Of a DNA stretch of 64,000 bases, positions 1 to 8,801 are shown piece by piece (position 1 is the stretch's first letter; the number at the start of each line of letters is the position of its first letter). The notes beneath the pieces are model-generated. The model was not told where the DNA came from. It searched no databases and saw only the letters and a program-made list of their open reading frames with translations. Both the position numbers and the translations under genes were made by a program. Source of the DNA: Clostridium aciditolerans (GTDB lineage Bacteria; Bacillota; Clostridia; Clostridiales; Clostridiaceae); contig NZ_JAEEGB010000006.1 in NCBI RefSeq assembly GCF_016316925.1, positions 186,001 to 250,000 of the forward strand, read 5' to 3'.

Positions 1-353
1 GATCCTTCTACTAGATTTTTGTAGCCTTTTTTAGTGATAGTCTCTTTAATATAATCAGCATGAGGACATCTATCATAGTGATGGTTGTCAGTTACCATAC
101 AAGAAGATAAATGAATTGCAACTTCATCTTTGCTTATATTATTTTTGCTTTTTAACTTTTTAGAGAAATGTTCGAGCTTAGCAGCAATTCCCTTTCCACA
201 ACATCCTCCGCAGGTAAAAGAAATATATCTTATATTTGGGTCATAGTCCTTAAAAAGTCCCTCTTTGTTATAAAAGGCATTTGTGCAGGCAAATCCGCTG
301 CACCTTCTATGTGCAATGTCACATTGAATGATAACTATATACTTTGTATCCAT
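1..353 (-). CDS. CGGC-domain protein, C-terminus cut by window edge
   Basis: The gene runs off the left edge, leaving about 117 N-terminal codons. The translation starts MDTKYIVIIQCDIAHRRCSG and carries the Cys cluster CGGCCGKG near residue 60, followed by HLSSCM and HYDRCPHADYI. This Cys arrangement is the signature of the CGGC domain family, small proteins proposed from sequence to bind metal; their role is unknown. The start is supported by a GGGTGGGG ribosome site at about 357-366. It is followed downstream of its start by the ligase-thiolase-bioY operon in the same strand, separated by 121 bases. Confidence 0.75.
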   Translation of the reverse strand, partial: MDTKYIVIIQCDIAHRRCSGFACTNAFYNKEGLFKDYDPNIRYISFTCGGCCGKGIAAKLEHFSKKLKSKNNISKDEVAIHLSSCMVTDNHHYDRCPHADYIKETITKKGYKNLVEG

Positions 354-474
354 ATGCTCCCCACCCTTTTCATAATAATATAAACTTAAAAACATAACCT
401 TATTAATTTATTATTAATACAATTATATAACCGAAGTCCTCTTATCAAAAGCATATTTTTACTGATATTAGCAT

Positions 475-1845
475 TTAAGTATTTAATATTTTTATCAATT
501 CCAATCTGTCTATTTTTCCACTTAAATTAAGCTTTAGGTCTTTTACTATTTTTACTTTCTGAGGATAACAATGTGATTCTAAGTTTTTTCTACAATACTC
601 CATAACCTCTTTTACAGTCAATTCATTGTCTTTTGGTAGAATAATCGCTGCTATTTCTTGTCCTTTAATTGAATGTTTTACACCAAAAACAAATGATTTT
701 AGTACTTTAGGATGCTCATTTAATACTTTTTCTATATTGTAAGGCAATACTTTTACACCGCCCTTGTTAATAGTATTATTTTTTCTGCCCATAAGATATA
801 AGTTGTGGGCCTTGTCAATTCTTCCTATATCCCCAACAGTAGCCTTAGGCCTAAAATCTGGTGCTATATATGGACTTTTAACCCATATTAAATCATCTTC
901 AATCCAAAATTCTACTTGTGGAAAAGCCTTGCCCACGCTATCTATCTTAAAATCCTCTCCAAAGTTTATATATGATATATGACCTAATTCACTCGCACCA
1001 TAATATTCACAAATCTGTGCCTTTGGAAATCTTTCTTTTAGTATACTAATTGTATTCATATCCAATTTATCTCCACAGCTTAATAGAGATTTTACATTAT
1101 ATATATTATCCTTCAGTTCTTTTAAGAACAATCTATAATGAGCCGGCACCATAAATATACTGCTGACATTGTTTTTTTCTATTTCATTAATCCAAGTTTT
1201 TGGATAAATACTTTTAGAAAAAACTATACTTCCCCCTTCATTTAAAATATGAATAGCACTATTAAGATTTGCTGTATAGCAAAGAGAACCTACCAAAAAC
1301 AATGTGTCTTTGCAACTAATATGAAATATTTCACTTTGATATTTAAAGGCATTTGTCCAACTTATATGATCTCTATATATAACCTTGTTATGCCCTGTAG
1401 TTCCTGAGCTTAAGGCACCTAAGAAAACATCCGTATCCTTTACACCTGAAAATATAAAACTATCTTCTTTAGCAAAATCCTTGGCTTCATGTTTTTTTAT
1501 TGCTTGCTTTTCGCAATCATTATACATAAATTCATCATCTATTATGCAACAGGGGTTTATCATATCTGTAATTTTCTCCAAGGTTATCGGCAGCATTTTA
1601 ATATCCACCGGTATAGAAATTAAACCTGCTCTAGAGCAGGCTAAGAAATTGATCAGTGTATTAATTGGATTTTTGTTTTTTATTATTACTTTTGCTCCTT
1701 TTGCATACATTACTGATAAGATTTCAGCTTTTTCATCAATGCTTTTTACAAGCTCTTCATAAGTAATTTTTGTATTTTCCAGAGACATGCATAATTTAAA
1801 TGGATTTTCATTTGCATTTTTGTATATTCCTGAAAAAATCAACAT
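475..1845 (-). CDS. AMP-forming acyl-CoA ligase of the bioY operon (YhfT-like)
   Basis: This 456-residue protein belongs to the ANL adenylating superfamily. It shows the P-loop-like SSGTTGHNK (about residue 145), the YYGASE motif (about 280), GDIGRID and the hinge/C-terminal catalytic lysine region ending SGKIDR. It activates a carboxylic acid to its CoA ester via an acyl-AMP. It is the last gene of a three-gene operon with bioY and a thiolase, the same trio as Bacillus subtilis yhfU-yhfS-yhfT, which is under BirA control. From that context the substrate may be an acid feeding pimeloyl or biotin metabolism, but this is inference; a general medium-chain acyl-CoA ligase is equally possible. Six bases separate it from the thiolase stop. 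Confidence 0.8.
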   Translation of the reverse strand: MLIFSGIYKNANENPFKLCMSLENTKITYEELVKSIDEKAEILSVMYAKGAKVIIKNKNPINTLINFLACSRAGLISIPVDIKMLPITLEKITDMINPCCIIDDEFMYNDCEKQAIKKHEAKDFAKEDSFIFSGVKDTDVFLGALSSGTTGHNKVIYRDHISWTNAFKYQSEIFHISCKDTLFLVGSLCYTANLNSAIHILNEGGSIVFSKSIYPKTWINEIEKNNVSSIFMVPAHYRLFLKELKDNIYNVKSLLSCGDKLDMNTISILKERFPKAQICEYYGASELGHISYINFGEDFKIDSVGKAFPQVEFWIEDDLIWVKSPYIAPDFRPKATVGDIGRIDKAHNLYLMGRKNNTINKGGVKVLPYNIEKVLNEHPKVLKSFVFGVKHSIKGQEIAAIILPKDNELTVKEVMEYCRKNLESHCYPQKVKIVKDLKLNLSGKIDRLELIKILNT

Positions 1846-1851
1846 TTTATA

Positions 1852-3042
1852 CTACTCACACCTTTCCACCATTGTTGCCACACCAAGTCCGCCTGCTACC
1901 CCTAAAGATGCTATACCTATTCTTTTGTTTTTATCTTTAAGTGCTTCTAAAAGATGAAGCATAATAATTGCGCCAGATGCTCCATAAGGATGTCCATATG
2001 CTAGTGCTCCTCCGAATATATTAACTTTTTCCTTTTCATAGTTAAAATGTTTTAAAAAAGCTAATATTTTTACTGCAAAAGCTTCATTTATTTCTATTAA
2101 GTCAACTTCATTTATATTTAAATTATGTCTTTTAATTAATTTTTCTACAGCATAGACAGCCCCCAAAGGTGATAAATTAGGGTGAGTTCCCATACTCTCC
2201 CCTCCAACCCACAAAGCTTTAGGTGTTAAATTATATTTTTCTACTGCTTTTTCTGATGCCATAACAATAAGTGCTGCTCCGTCATGAGTTAAGCAAGCAT
2301 TTGCTGCAGTTACTTTTCCTTGTGGATCTATAATAGGTTTGGCTCTCTTCATTAGTTTAAGTGTAACATTGTTTCTAATGCTCTCATCTTCCTTAATTAT
2401 ACCTTCTTCTGTTTTTATACTGCATATAATATCTTTAAGCTTTTCCTCAGCTTTTGCTTTTAATGCTTTCAAATGACTTTCCATGGCCCAAATATCCATA
2501 GGTTCTCTTTCAATACTGCAATAATTTGCCGCATTTTCTGCCCCTTCTATCATATCAGGGTCTCCTATGGAATGGGGTGCAAACTGTGCCCTTTTATAAA
2601 ATACATCTCTTCCTTTATATCTTTTATCTTTGGGGTGATATTGTTTATTAGGTGCTAAACTTGTGCTTTCTGCTCCACCTACTATAATCAAATCTCTTTC
2701 TTCAGATTTGATTAGACTTGCAGCTATGTTTATAGCTTTTAAACTGGAACCACATTGAAAATCTATAGTTGTACCGGTAACGTGAAATGGCAGACCTGCT
2801 TCTAATAAACTTAATCTTGCTAAATTGCCACCTGGTCCAATAGCATTGCCCAGCATAACTTCCTCTACAGCATCCATAGGAATATTGTATTTATATATAA
2901 GTTCTTTAATTAAATAAGAAGTTAACTCTTCTGGCAGAAAACTTTTTAAATAGCCATTAGTTTTGCCTATCGGTGTTCTTAATCCACCAACTATATATAC
3001 TTTTTTATCTCTGTACATGGAATTTAGTTTATGCATGCGCAT
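1852..3042 (-). CDS. Thiolase-family protein (acetyl-CoA acetyltransferase-like, YhfS-like)
   Basis: This 396-residue thiolase-fold protein has the acyl-accepting nucleophile in FQCGSSLKA (Cys97), the NEAFA motif and the catalytic histidine in GGALAYGHPYGASGA near residue 350. The usual second active-site cysteine near the C-terminus, normally in a CxGGGxG loop, is absent: the corresponding stretch reads LGVAGGLGVA. Family members with both cysteines condense or cleave acyl-CoAs; loss of the second one may alter or abolish the Claisen step. The gene overlaps the end of bioY by 14 bases, so translation is probably coupled. It lies between bioY and the acyl-CoA ligase in one operon. Two more in-frame ATGs occur within the first nine codons. 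Confidence 0.8.
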   Translation of the reverse strand: MRMHKLNSMYRDKKVYIVGGLRTPIGKTNGYLKSFLPEELTSYLIKELIYKYNIPMDAVEEVMLGNAIGPGGNLARLSLLEAGLPFHVTGTTIDFQCGSSLKAINIAASLIKSEERDLIIVGGAESTSLAPNKQYHPKDKRYKGRDVFYKRAQFAPHSIGDPDMIEGAENAANYCSIEREPMDIWAMESHLKALKAKAEEKLKDIICSIKTEEGIIKEDESIRNNVTLKLMKRAKPIIDPQGKVTAANACLTHDGAALIVMASEKAVEKYNLTPKALWVGGESMGTHPNLSPLGAVYAVEKLIKRHNLNINEVDLIEINEAFAVKILAFLKHFNYEKEKVNIFGGALAYGHPYGASGAIIMLHLLEALKDKNKRIGIASLGVAGGLGVATMVERCE

Positions 3043-3577
3043 AACTTCTTATATTTTTATTTAATCTAACTCCAATTACTACTGCTGCTACAGCCTTAAG
3101 CAAATCTCCTGGCAAAAATGGTACTGAACCTACCATAATAGCTTTTTCAATTCCCATGCCAGTAACATAACCTAACCAAGCTGCTCCTAAAATATGAACT
3201 ACAATTATTCCACCAAACAGACAAGCCAGAAACATAGTTATTTTTGATTTACTTTTTCTAACTAAAATGCTTATTATTACTGCTCCTACTAAGTATCCTA
3301 TCAAATATCCTCCTGATTTACCTACAATAACACCTATCCCTGTTCTTCCTCCTGAGAAAACTGGAAGTCCTATAATACCCATAAATAAAAATGTTAACAT
3401 GCTAAGGGCAGCTTGAATTGGTGTTAACACGCACCCTGCAAGCATCACAGCTAGGGATTGTCCTGTTATAGCAATTGGACTAAATGGCAGCGGAATAGTA
3501 ATATAACCTAAAACTGCTGTAAGTGTTGCAAATAATGCTGAATAAACTATATCTTTTGCTTTTAATTTTTTTGACAT
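3029..3577 (-). CDS. bioY: BioY, substrate-binding component of biotin transporter
   Basis: This 182-residue very hydrophobic protein has about six membrane segments and the BioY signature region (ITGQSLAVMLAG near residue 35, GRTGIGVIVGKSGGYLIGY near 78). BioY is the S-component of an ECF-type vitamin importer and binds biotin at the membrane; no EcfA or EcfT gene is nearby, so it would use a shared energising module. It is the first gene of the operon with thiolase and ligase. A promoter with consensus boxes and an overlapping BirA-type operator precede it, so repression by biotin-loaded BirA is expected. Confidence 0.92.
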   Translation of the reverse strand: MSKKLKAKDIVYSALFATLTAVLGYITIPLPFSPIAITGQSLAVMLAGCVLTPIQAALSMLTFLFMGIIGLPVFSGGRTGIGVIVGKSGGYLIGYLVGAVIISILVRKSKSKITMFLACLFGGIIVVHILGAAWLGYVTGMGIEKAIMVGSVPFLPGDLLKAVAAVVIGVRLNKNIRSYAHA

Positions 3578-3611
3578 ATATATTCCTCCTAAGATTCATT
3601 TCTGTAAATTT

Positions 3612-3640
3612 ATTATATGGTTATCAAATTTTATTGTCAA
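3612..3640 (-). promoter_or_regulatory. Promoter of bioY operon
   Basis: On the minus strand TTGACA (3640-3635) and TATAAT (3617-3612) are separated by 17 bases, a perfect vegetative promoter. It lies 35 bases upstream of bioY and overlaps the BirA-like operator at its -35 box. Confidence 0.85.
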
Positions 3641-3667
3641 CTAAATTTTTTTATATTAGTTAACAAT
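3633..3667. promoter_or_regulatory. Putative BirA operator
   Basis: Inverted repeat ATTGTCAAC (3633-3641) and GTTAACAAT (3659-3667), one mismatch, with a 17-base spacer. Known Gram-positive BirA sites have TGTTAAC/GTTAACA arms with a spacer of about 14-16. It overlaps the -35 of the bioY promoter, as expected for a repressor site. The spacer is slightly long for published sites. Confidence 0.7.
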
Positions 3668-3669
3668 AA

Positions 3670-3714
3670 AATTAAAAAATAACATACCTGTTACTTTAAA
3701 TAAACAGGTATGTT
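3670..3714 (-). terminator. Rho-independent terminator of the MFS gene
   Basis: Arms AACATACCTGTT (3681-3692) and AACAGGTATGTT (3703-3714) form a perfect 12-bp stem; the minus strand then reads ATTTTTTAATTTT. It lies 29 bases after the stop of the MFS gene. Confidence 0.85.
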
Positions 3715-3742
3715 CACAACATTTAACTAATTAATATATTTT

Positions 3743-4972
3743 TTAAACAGGATTTATATTCAACTTTAACTTATTATTATCATCTTTGATATTCTCTGTT
3801 GACTCCATTGGAGCTTTTATTGTTGCCACTATGACAATTGAGATTATGCACAATATTCCAACAACCATAAATGTAGGTTTAAACCCTCCCATAAGTGCAG
3901 CTATAAATGATCCTGAAAGTGCACCTAATCCGAAACCTTGATATATAATTCCATAATTTTTACTATGATTTTTCAAACCGAAGAAGTCACCTACAATAGC
4001 AGGGAAAACTGTAATGTTTCCGCCAAAGCAAAATGCGATTCCAGCAACACAAGCGAAGAAAATTGCATAATTTAAATGTACAAAACTCAATACAAATACT
4101 GCAACAGCAGTAGCTGTGAGCGTGAACAATACTACTTTTAATCTACCTACTTTATCTGATAAGGCCCCCAATACAATTCTACCAGAAGTATTAAATATCG
4201 CTACCATAGCTACGGCATTTGCCGCTACAGCAGGTTTAAGTCCAGCTAATTGAACACCTATATCCTTAACAATTCCAATTAAATAAAGTCCACTCATACA
4301 TGCTGTAAAGAACACTATAAATAAAAGATAAGCTTGTCTAGTTTTTAACATTTCTCTTACTGTAAAGTTATTTTCTTTTGAACTGTTATTAACAGTAACT
4401 GTTTCAGATGAAGCATCTTTTAATAATTGAGCACCAGTAAGTATTAAAATCATTGTCATAATACCCCAATATAAGAATGCTCCAGAAACTCCTTTAGAAC
4501 TAATTAAACTTGCATTAATGTACTTAAACACCAAACTTCCAGTTCCATAGGCTCCTACTGAAATACCTGATATAAGCCCCTTTTTCTCTGGAAACCATTT
4601 TATACAATTTGAAAGAGTCGTAATATATGCAATACCATCAGCTGCTCCAACAATTAAACCTGCTAATACATACAACATAGAAATTGAGGTTACCTTAGAT
4701 GTTAACATTAAACCAATTCCCATTATTATTCCAGCAATTGATATAAGCCTTCTAATTCCTAGCTTGTCTTGAAGCTTACCTGCAAATAATGTACTAAATG
4801 CTAAAGCAAAGCTTGTAATAGAAAATGTAAGAGCTACTTTGCTTAAGTACCAACCAAACTTATTTACAAGAGGCTGATTAAATAAACTCCAAGTATAGAT
4901 TGTTCCTAATCCTAATTGAGCAATTACTGTACCTAATACTATTAACCAAGGTCGTTCTGATGTGTTTTTCAT
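3743..4972 (-). CDS. yhjX: MFS transporter of the OFA family, YhjX-like
   Basis: This 409-residue protein with about 12 membrane segments belongs to the oxalate:formate antiporter-like MFS group. Stretches such as TIYTWSLFN, LSNCIKWFPE, ACMSGLYLIG and FGLKNHSKNYGIIY match my recollection of E. coli YhjX, a pyruvate-responsive transporter switched on by the LytS-type kinase YpdA and LytTR regulator YpdB. Here a LytS/LytTR pair lies immediately upstream, and a 21-bp-period direct repeat very like the YpdB target stands before the -10 box. A role in uptake or exchange of pyruvate or another small carboxylate is inferred. The lack of a good -35 box fits activator dependence. Substrate remains unproven. 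Confidence 0.85.
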   Translation of the reverse strand: MKNTSERPWLIVLGTVIAQLGLGTIYTWSLFNQPLVNKFGWYLSKVALTFSITSFALAFSTLFAGKLQDKLGIRRLISIAGIIMGIGLMLTSKVTSISMLYVLAGLIVGAADGIAYITTLSNCIKWFPEKKGLISGISVGAYGTGSLVFKYINASLISSKGVSGAFLYWGIMTMILILTGAQLLKDASSETVTVNNSSKENNFTVREMLKTRQAYLLFIVFFTACMSGLYLIGIVKDIGVQLAGLKPAVAANAVAMVAIFNTSGRIVLGALSDKVGRLKVVLFTLTATAVAVFVLSFVHLNYAIFFACVAGIAFCFGGNITVFPAIVGDFFGLKNHSKNYGIIYQGFGLGALSGSFIAALMGGFKPTFMVVGILCIISIVIVATIKAPMESTENIKDDNNKLKLNINPV

Positions 4973-5085
4973 TTAAAAATCTCCCTTCACCCGCTCTTTA
5001 ATTTTAGTTCTGCTATTTAATAACTTAATAAAACTTTTTATGTTGTTGTAAACCTTTGCCGTTTTATGCCGTTTACTTGTTTTAA

Positions 5086-5091
5086 ATTATA
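5086..5091 (-). promoter_or_regulatory. -10 box of the MFS gene
   Basis: TATAAT on the minus strand about 115 bases upstream of the start codon. No recognisable -35 hexamer occurs at 16-18 bases upstream; the direct repeat of the putative LytTR operator ends 32 bases from it, where an activator would sit. Confidence 0.6.
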
Positions 5092-5123
5092 TAGCAATAT
5101 AATTGAAAATTATTAATTATTGA

Positions 5124-5154
5124 ATGAGATGCACAGAAATCTACATGAAATACA
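5124..5154 (-). promoter_or_regulatory. YpdB-type LytTR operator (direct repeat)
   Basis: Minus strand reads TGTATTTCAT (5154-5145), 11 bases, then TGCATCTCAT (5133-5124): a direct repeat with 21-bp period. The E. coli YpdB operator is described as two GGCATTTCAT boxes separated by 11 bases, so both sequence and spacing agree. It stands just upstream of the promoter of the YhjX-like transporter and close to a LytTR regulator gene. Confidence 0.75.
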
Positions 5155-5193
5155 CTTATAAAATAACTAGCTACCATTAATGCTCCTGCTATA

Positions 5194-5251
5194 GACAAAA
5201 AAATAAGATAGGAGCTAAATGTCTCTGACTATAGACACTTAGCCCCTATCT
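5194..5251 (-). terminator. Terminator of the LytS/LytTR operon
   Basis: Stem AGATAGGGGCTAAGTGTCT pairing with AGACATTTAGCTCCTATCT (minus strand, 5251-5206) followed by TATTTTTTTG. It directly follows the LytTR regulator gene. Confidence 0.85.
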
Positions 5252-5265
5252 GTCTTTACTTAAAT

Positions 5266-5988
5266 TCATATATTCATAAGCTGCTTAAATTCCTTTAGGT
5301 TACTTCTACTTACCGGTATTTCGTAATCTATATCTTGAAGTCTTAAATTATATGTGTTATTAAACCAAGGAATTATTTCTCTTATTTTAGTTATGTTAAC
5401 AATATAAGATCTATGACATCTAAAAAACTTATCCTTTGGCAAGCTATTATAGAATTCAGTTATACTTACACTTACTGAATATTCTTCATCTTTTGTGAAA
5501 ACATAAGTTACTCTTTCTTTAGCAACACAATAATATATATCATCTAAATCTACCACTCTTATCTTTTCATTCTTCCACAAGTTTATCTTGTTAGCTACAC
5601 TACTTTTATGCGAACTATCTTTTTGCTGATTATAGCTCAATTCTAACTTTTTTAACATAGATATAATTCTAGATTCATGGTAGGGCTTTAATATATAATC
5701 AAAGGCCTCTATTTCAAAAGCTTCTACAGCATGTTCTTTATAGGCTGTTATAAATACTATATAGGGCTTCTTAGAAAATTTACTTATATTCTTAGCTAGT
5801 AGCACACCATCAAGTGATGGTATGTTTATATCTAAGAATATAACATCAACTTCATTTTGCTGAATAAATTTAAATACCTCTATTCCATCTTCAAATTCAT
5901 CTACTATCTCTATATTGCTATAATTTTTTATAAAATATTTAAGCTCTTCTCTTGCTAGAAATTCATCTTCAACTATTATAGCTCTCAT
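5266..5988 (-). CDS. LytTR-family response regulator (YpdB/LytR-like)
   Basis: This 240-residue regulator has an N-terminal receiver domain (acidic EDE near residue 7, phospho-acceptor Asp in FLDINIP at about 53, TAYKEHA, and Lys in LKPYH) and a C-terminal LytTR DNA-binding domain (KINLWKNEKIRVVDLDDIYY onward, with FFRCHRSYIVN). LytTR proteins bind paired direct repeats one or two helical turns apart. It sits four bases after the kinase gene, and the MFS transporter behind it carries a matching direct repeat in its promoter region, so that transporter is the likely target. Cytoplasmic transcription activator. Confidence 0.92.
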   Translation of the reverse strand: MRAIIVEDEFLAREELKYFIKNYSNIEIVDEFEDGIEVFKFIQQNEVDVIFLDINIPSLDGVLLAKNISKFSKKPYIVFITAYKEHAVEAFEIEAFDYILKPYHESRIISMLKKLELSYNQQKDSSHKSSVANKINLWKNEKIRVVDLDDIYYCVAKERVTYVFTKDEEYSVSVSITEFYNSLPKDKFFRCHRSYIVNITKIREIIPWFNNTYNLRLQDIDYEIPVSRSNLKEFKQLMNI

Positions 5989-5992
5989 AATC

Positions 5993-7645
5993 TCACCTCT
6001 TTATATAGAACTCAATTTTAGTTCCTTTTTCAAGTCTTTTTATTGTAAGTCCTTCTCCATAAATAAGTTTAAGCCTTAGATGTACATTGTAAAGACCAAT
6101 TTTATTTTCAGGTATATTATCATTGTAAACTCTCTCTATTATATCTTCACTTATACCAACCCCGCTATCAACTATAGATATTTTCACCTTTTCGTTCTGT
6201 TCCTTTACACTAATATTTATAGTTCCTGCTCCCTTATCTTTTAAAATACCATGGACTATAGCATTCTCAACTAGAGGCTGTATTGAAAGACTTGGTATTT
6301 TAACATCTACATCGTCTATGTCATAAATTATATTTAATTTATCTCCAAATCTAGCTTTTTCTATTTCTATATAATCTTTAACTTGTTTTAGTTCTTTTTT
6401 TATATCTATAAATTCATCATTTAGCTCTAAATTATATCTTAAATAGCTAGATAAATTAATTATAAGTTCTCTTGCTTTATCTGGGTTTATTCTTATAGAA
6501 GAAGTTATAGCATTTAATGCATTAAATAAAAAATGTGGATTTATTTGAGTCTGAAGCGCTTTAATTTCTGCTTTATTAGCCATTTCTTTTATTTGTTCAA
6601 TCTTTGACACTTCCATCAAAGTAGAAATAATCTGTGAAAGCCCTACTGCAAGAGTTTGTAGTGAGTATGTGATTTTATGAGCCTTCTTATAGTATATCTT
6701 TAATGCTCCAATAACTTCATTTTTTTCTTCAAGTGGAATTATAATAGCTGATTTTAACATTGCACTTTTATCTTCTACATTATCATTTTTTATAATTATT
6801 TTGCTACTTTTTATTGCTTCTTTAGTTACTTCAGTTATTATTTCATGGCCTATATTATAATACTCTTCGCCAATTCCAACATAAGCCAATATATTTTTCT
6901 TATCAGTTATGGCTACTGCGTCAGCTTGTATGTCTTCTTTTATAATAGTACATATTTTATTTAAAGAATCACTATTTATATTTCTAAAGTATGGAAGAGT
7001 TTTGTTTGCAATATCAAGGGCTAATTTTGCCTGCTTAGCAGCTATCTTTTCTTTATCATCTTCTACACTTTGGACTAACAAAACAATAACCCCTACAGTA
7101 ATTTGTCCAAGTATCATTGGAATAGCAATTTTTGATACAATATCAAATCCTAAGGAATGAGGCTTACTAAATATAAGTATCAATATCATAGTAATTGTTT
7201 CACTTAGCATTCCTGCTACTATACCTGCTATCCATCTATAATTCCTCTTCACTTTTTTATTGATATATCCAGAGACCATTCCTGCAGTTATACTACTTAT
7301 AAGACATGGAATTGAAGTTACACCATTTATGTCAATTAAATATCTGTGCAGTCCTGATACTACCCCCGTTACTATTCCTACAAATGGACCAAATATTATT
7401 CCACCAGATACTATAGTTATTGTTCTGACGTTTACTAATGATCCTTCTACATTTAACCCTGTATAAGTCGCTAATATAGCAAATAAGGAAAATACCGTGC
7501 AAATAATTGCATAATCCTTCCTTTCGTAGTTCTCTTTTAAAAATATTTCTCTAAAGCTTTGAACCCTAGTTATAATAAATAAACATATAAGGAGTAACAT
7601 AGCTCTATCCATAAATTGGATTAATATGTCATATATATAATACAA
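5993..7645 (-). CDS. LytS/YpdA-type sensor histidine kinase
   Basis: This 550-residue kinase starts at TTG (7645-7643), eight bases after an AAAGGAGAGG ribosome site; an upstream in-frame ATG would place that site inside the gene. The N-terminal 200 residues form a 5TM-5TMR_LYT membrane sensor (about six helices). A GAF-like domain follows, then the His_kinase domain with [13 protein letters not shown] at about residue 370 (His is the phosphorylation site) and a HATPase with NAIVHGI and DSGVGI. LytS, YpdA and BtsS share this architecture and several of them respond to extracellular pyruvate. It is co-transcribed with the LytTR regulator. The ligand is unknown here. Confidence 0.92.
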   Translation of the reverse strand: MYYIYDILIQFMDRAMLLLICLFIITRVQSFREIFLKENYERKDYAIICTVFSLFAILATYTGLNVEGSLVNVRTITIVSGGIIFGPFVGIVTGVVSGLHRYLIDINGVTSIPCLISSITAGMVSGYINKKVKRNYRWIAGIVAGMLSETITMILILIFSKPHSLGFDIVSKIAIPMILGQITVGVIVLLVQSVEDDKEKIAAKQAKLALDIANKTLPYFRNINSDSLNKICTIIKEDIQADAVAITDKKNILAYVGIGEEYYNIGHEIITEVTKEAIKSSKIIIKNDNVEDKSAMLKSAIIIPLEEKNEVIGALKIYYKKAHKITYSLQTLAVGLSQIISTLMEVSKIEQIKEMANKAEIKALQTQINPHFLFNALNAITSSIRINPDKARELIINLSSYLRYNLELNDEFIDIKKELKQVKDYIEIEKARFGDKLNIIYDIDDVDVKIPSLSIQPLVENAIVHGILKDKGAGTINISVKEQNEKVKISIVDSGVGISEDIIERVYNDNIPENKIGLYNVHLRLKLIYGEGLTIKRLEKGTKIEFYIKR

Positions 7646-7753
7646 GTTAACTCCTCTCCTTTCTTTAGGCAACAAAAGTTAAAATACTAAGTTTTGTCTA
7701 TTACTACCGCTTTTTTTGCTTCTATCTGATTGAAGCTTCCCTTCATCTGATAT

Positions 7754-7783
7754 ATTATCTATCTTATTATATACCCATGTCAA
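7754..7783 (-). promoter_or_regulatory. Probable promoter of the lytS-like operon
   Basis: TTGACA (7783-7778), 18-base spacer, GATAAT (7759-7754) on the minus strand, about 110 bases upstream of the kinase start. Confidence 0.6.
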
Positions 7784-7874
7784 CGGTATAAAAATACAAT
7801 TTCTATGTTGTTAATTGGCTTTTATGAAAGTTATCTAAAATTAGAGGATTGTTTTATGTGTTTATTTTTAGATA

Positions 7875-7920
7875 TATTAAAAGGTTGATTTTCTCTCATA
7901 AGAAAATCAACCTTTTAATA
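7875..7920. terminator. Long perfect hairpin, probable terminator
   Basis: A perfect 20-bp inverted repeat (7875-7894 with 7901-7920) with a 6-base loop; the arms contain TTTT/AAAA so either strand could terminate. It lies downstream of plsC on the minus strand, past the repeat units. Confidence 0.65.
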
Positions 7921-8098
7921 TATTTATCCGATGACTTCTAAGCTTGCACTCTGTGAAAGCGATTCGCACCAAATCAGCACTCTGTGTAAGTGACTATCAC
8001 CAAATCATAGATTTGGGATATCTACTTAAGATTTGGGCTCTCTGCTTGCACTCTGCGAAAGCGATTCGCACCAAATCAAAGATTTGGGCTCTCTGCTT
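7921..8098. repeat. Intergenic repeat cluster, about 51-base units
   Basis: At least three units of the pattern GCACTCTGTGAAAGCGATTC...CCAAATC-A-GATTTGGGCTCTCT lie in tandem: 7946-7975 (truncated), 7977-8027, a half unit at 8028-8047, and 8048-8098. Each full unit has two small hairpins: TGYGAA/TTCGCA and CCAAATC/GATTTGG. A leading block TATTTATCCGATG (7921-7933) and CTTCTAAGCTT (7935-7945) also recur in the related element at 9.56-9.70 kb. The last unit forms the 3' end of plsC. The rest of the gap 7646-7874 holds only the lytS promoter. Confidence 0.8.
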
Positions 8099-8801
8099 TT
8101 AAACCATCCTCTATAATATCATGTAAGATTTCCGCTAAATTCTTTTTCTCATCCGCTGACAAATTTTCTAAATATACTGGTTTATGAAATATAAGTTTAA
8201 CGGAGTTTCCCGTTACCTTTTCACCAGCTTCTAATACTCTATAAGTACCATCAATAGTAACAGGCACTATTGGCACATTCGCTTTAAGTGCTAATTTCAT
8301 ACTTCCTTTTTTAAATTCGCCCATTTCTGATTTTAAACTTCTTGTTCCTTCTGGAAAAATAATCATTGATTGTCCTTTTTTTAAGTTTTCTACGCCTGAA
8401 TTAATAGCTTTCATTCCTTCTCTGATGTTATCTCTATCAATATATACAGTATCAATTTGGCTTAACCAGCTTCCCACTAAAGGAATTTTCTTTATTTCTT
8501 TTTTAGCAATAAAGGCTGTTAGCTTGTTTATATTCGCAAGTAATAGAAAAGCATCAAAAATTGCTTGATGGTTACTTACAAAAAGACAAGGCCCTTCTGG
8601 AATATTCTCCTGTCCTTTTACTAAAGTGTTTGTTTTAGATCTCTTTAAAACATGGTTGGATATATCCTGTAATTGTTTATATGCATATTTATCAGCAAGT
8701 TCCTTTGATTTTTTTCTCAAAAAGAATAATTTAGTTCTACCTGTTACGGTTTTAATAAAAAGATAAATTGCAAAATAGACATACCAAAGTAACTTAATCA
8801 T
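8076..8801 (-). CDS. plsC: 1-acyl-sn-glycerol-3-phosphate acyltransferase
   Basis: This 241-residue membrane-associated enzyme has an N-terminal hydrophobic anchor and the PlsC signatures NHQAIFD (NHX4D, catalytic His, about residue 77) and FPEGTRS (about 150), which binds the glycerol phosphate. It acylates lysophosphatidate to phosphatidate in phospholipid synthesis. The last residues, ESPNL and the TGA stop, are encoded by a copy of the intergenic repeat, so the original C-terminus was probably replaced by the repeat insertion. The core domain is intact. It is a single gene, transcribed away from the XRE regulator's promoter on the same strand. Confidence 0.92.
   Translation of the reverse strand: MIKLLWYVYFAIYLFIKTVTGRTKLFFLRKKSKELADKYAYKQLQDISNHVLKRSKTNTLVKGQENIPEGPCLFVSNHQAIFDAFLLLANINKLTAFIAKKEIKKIPLVGSWLSQIDTVYIDRDNIREGMKAINSGVENLKKGQSMIIFPEGTRSLKSEMGEFKKGSMKLALKANVPIVPVTIDGTYRVLEAGEKVTGNSVKLIFHKPVYLENLSADEKKNLAEILHDIIEDGLKAESPNL

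Noticed and set aside
433-450. CCTCTTATCAAAAG, like part of a SAM-I riboswitch
   Set aside because: It lacks the remaining S-box stems and is on the wrong strand for the neighbouring gene.
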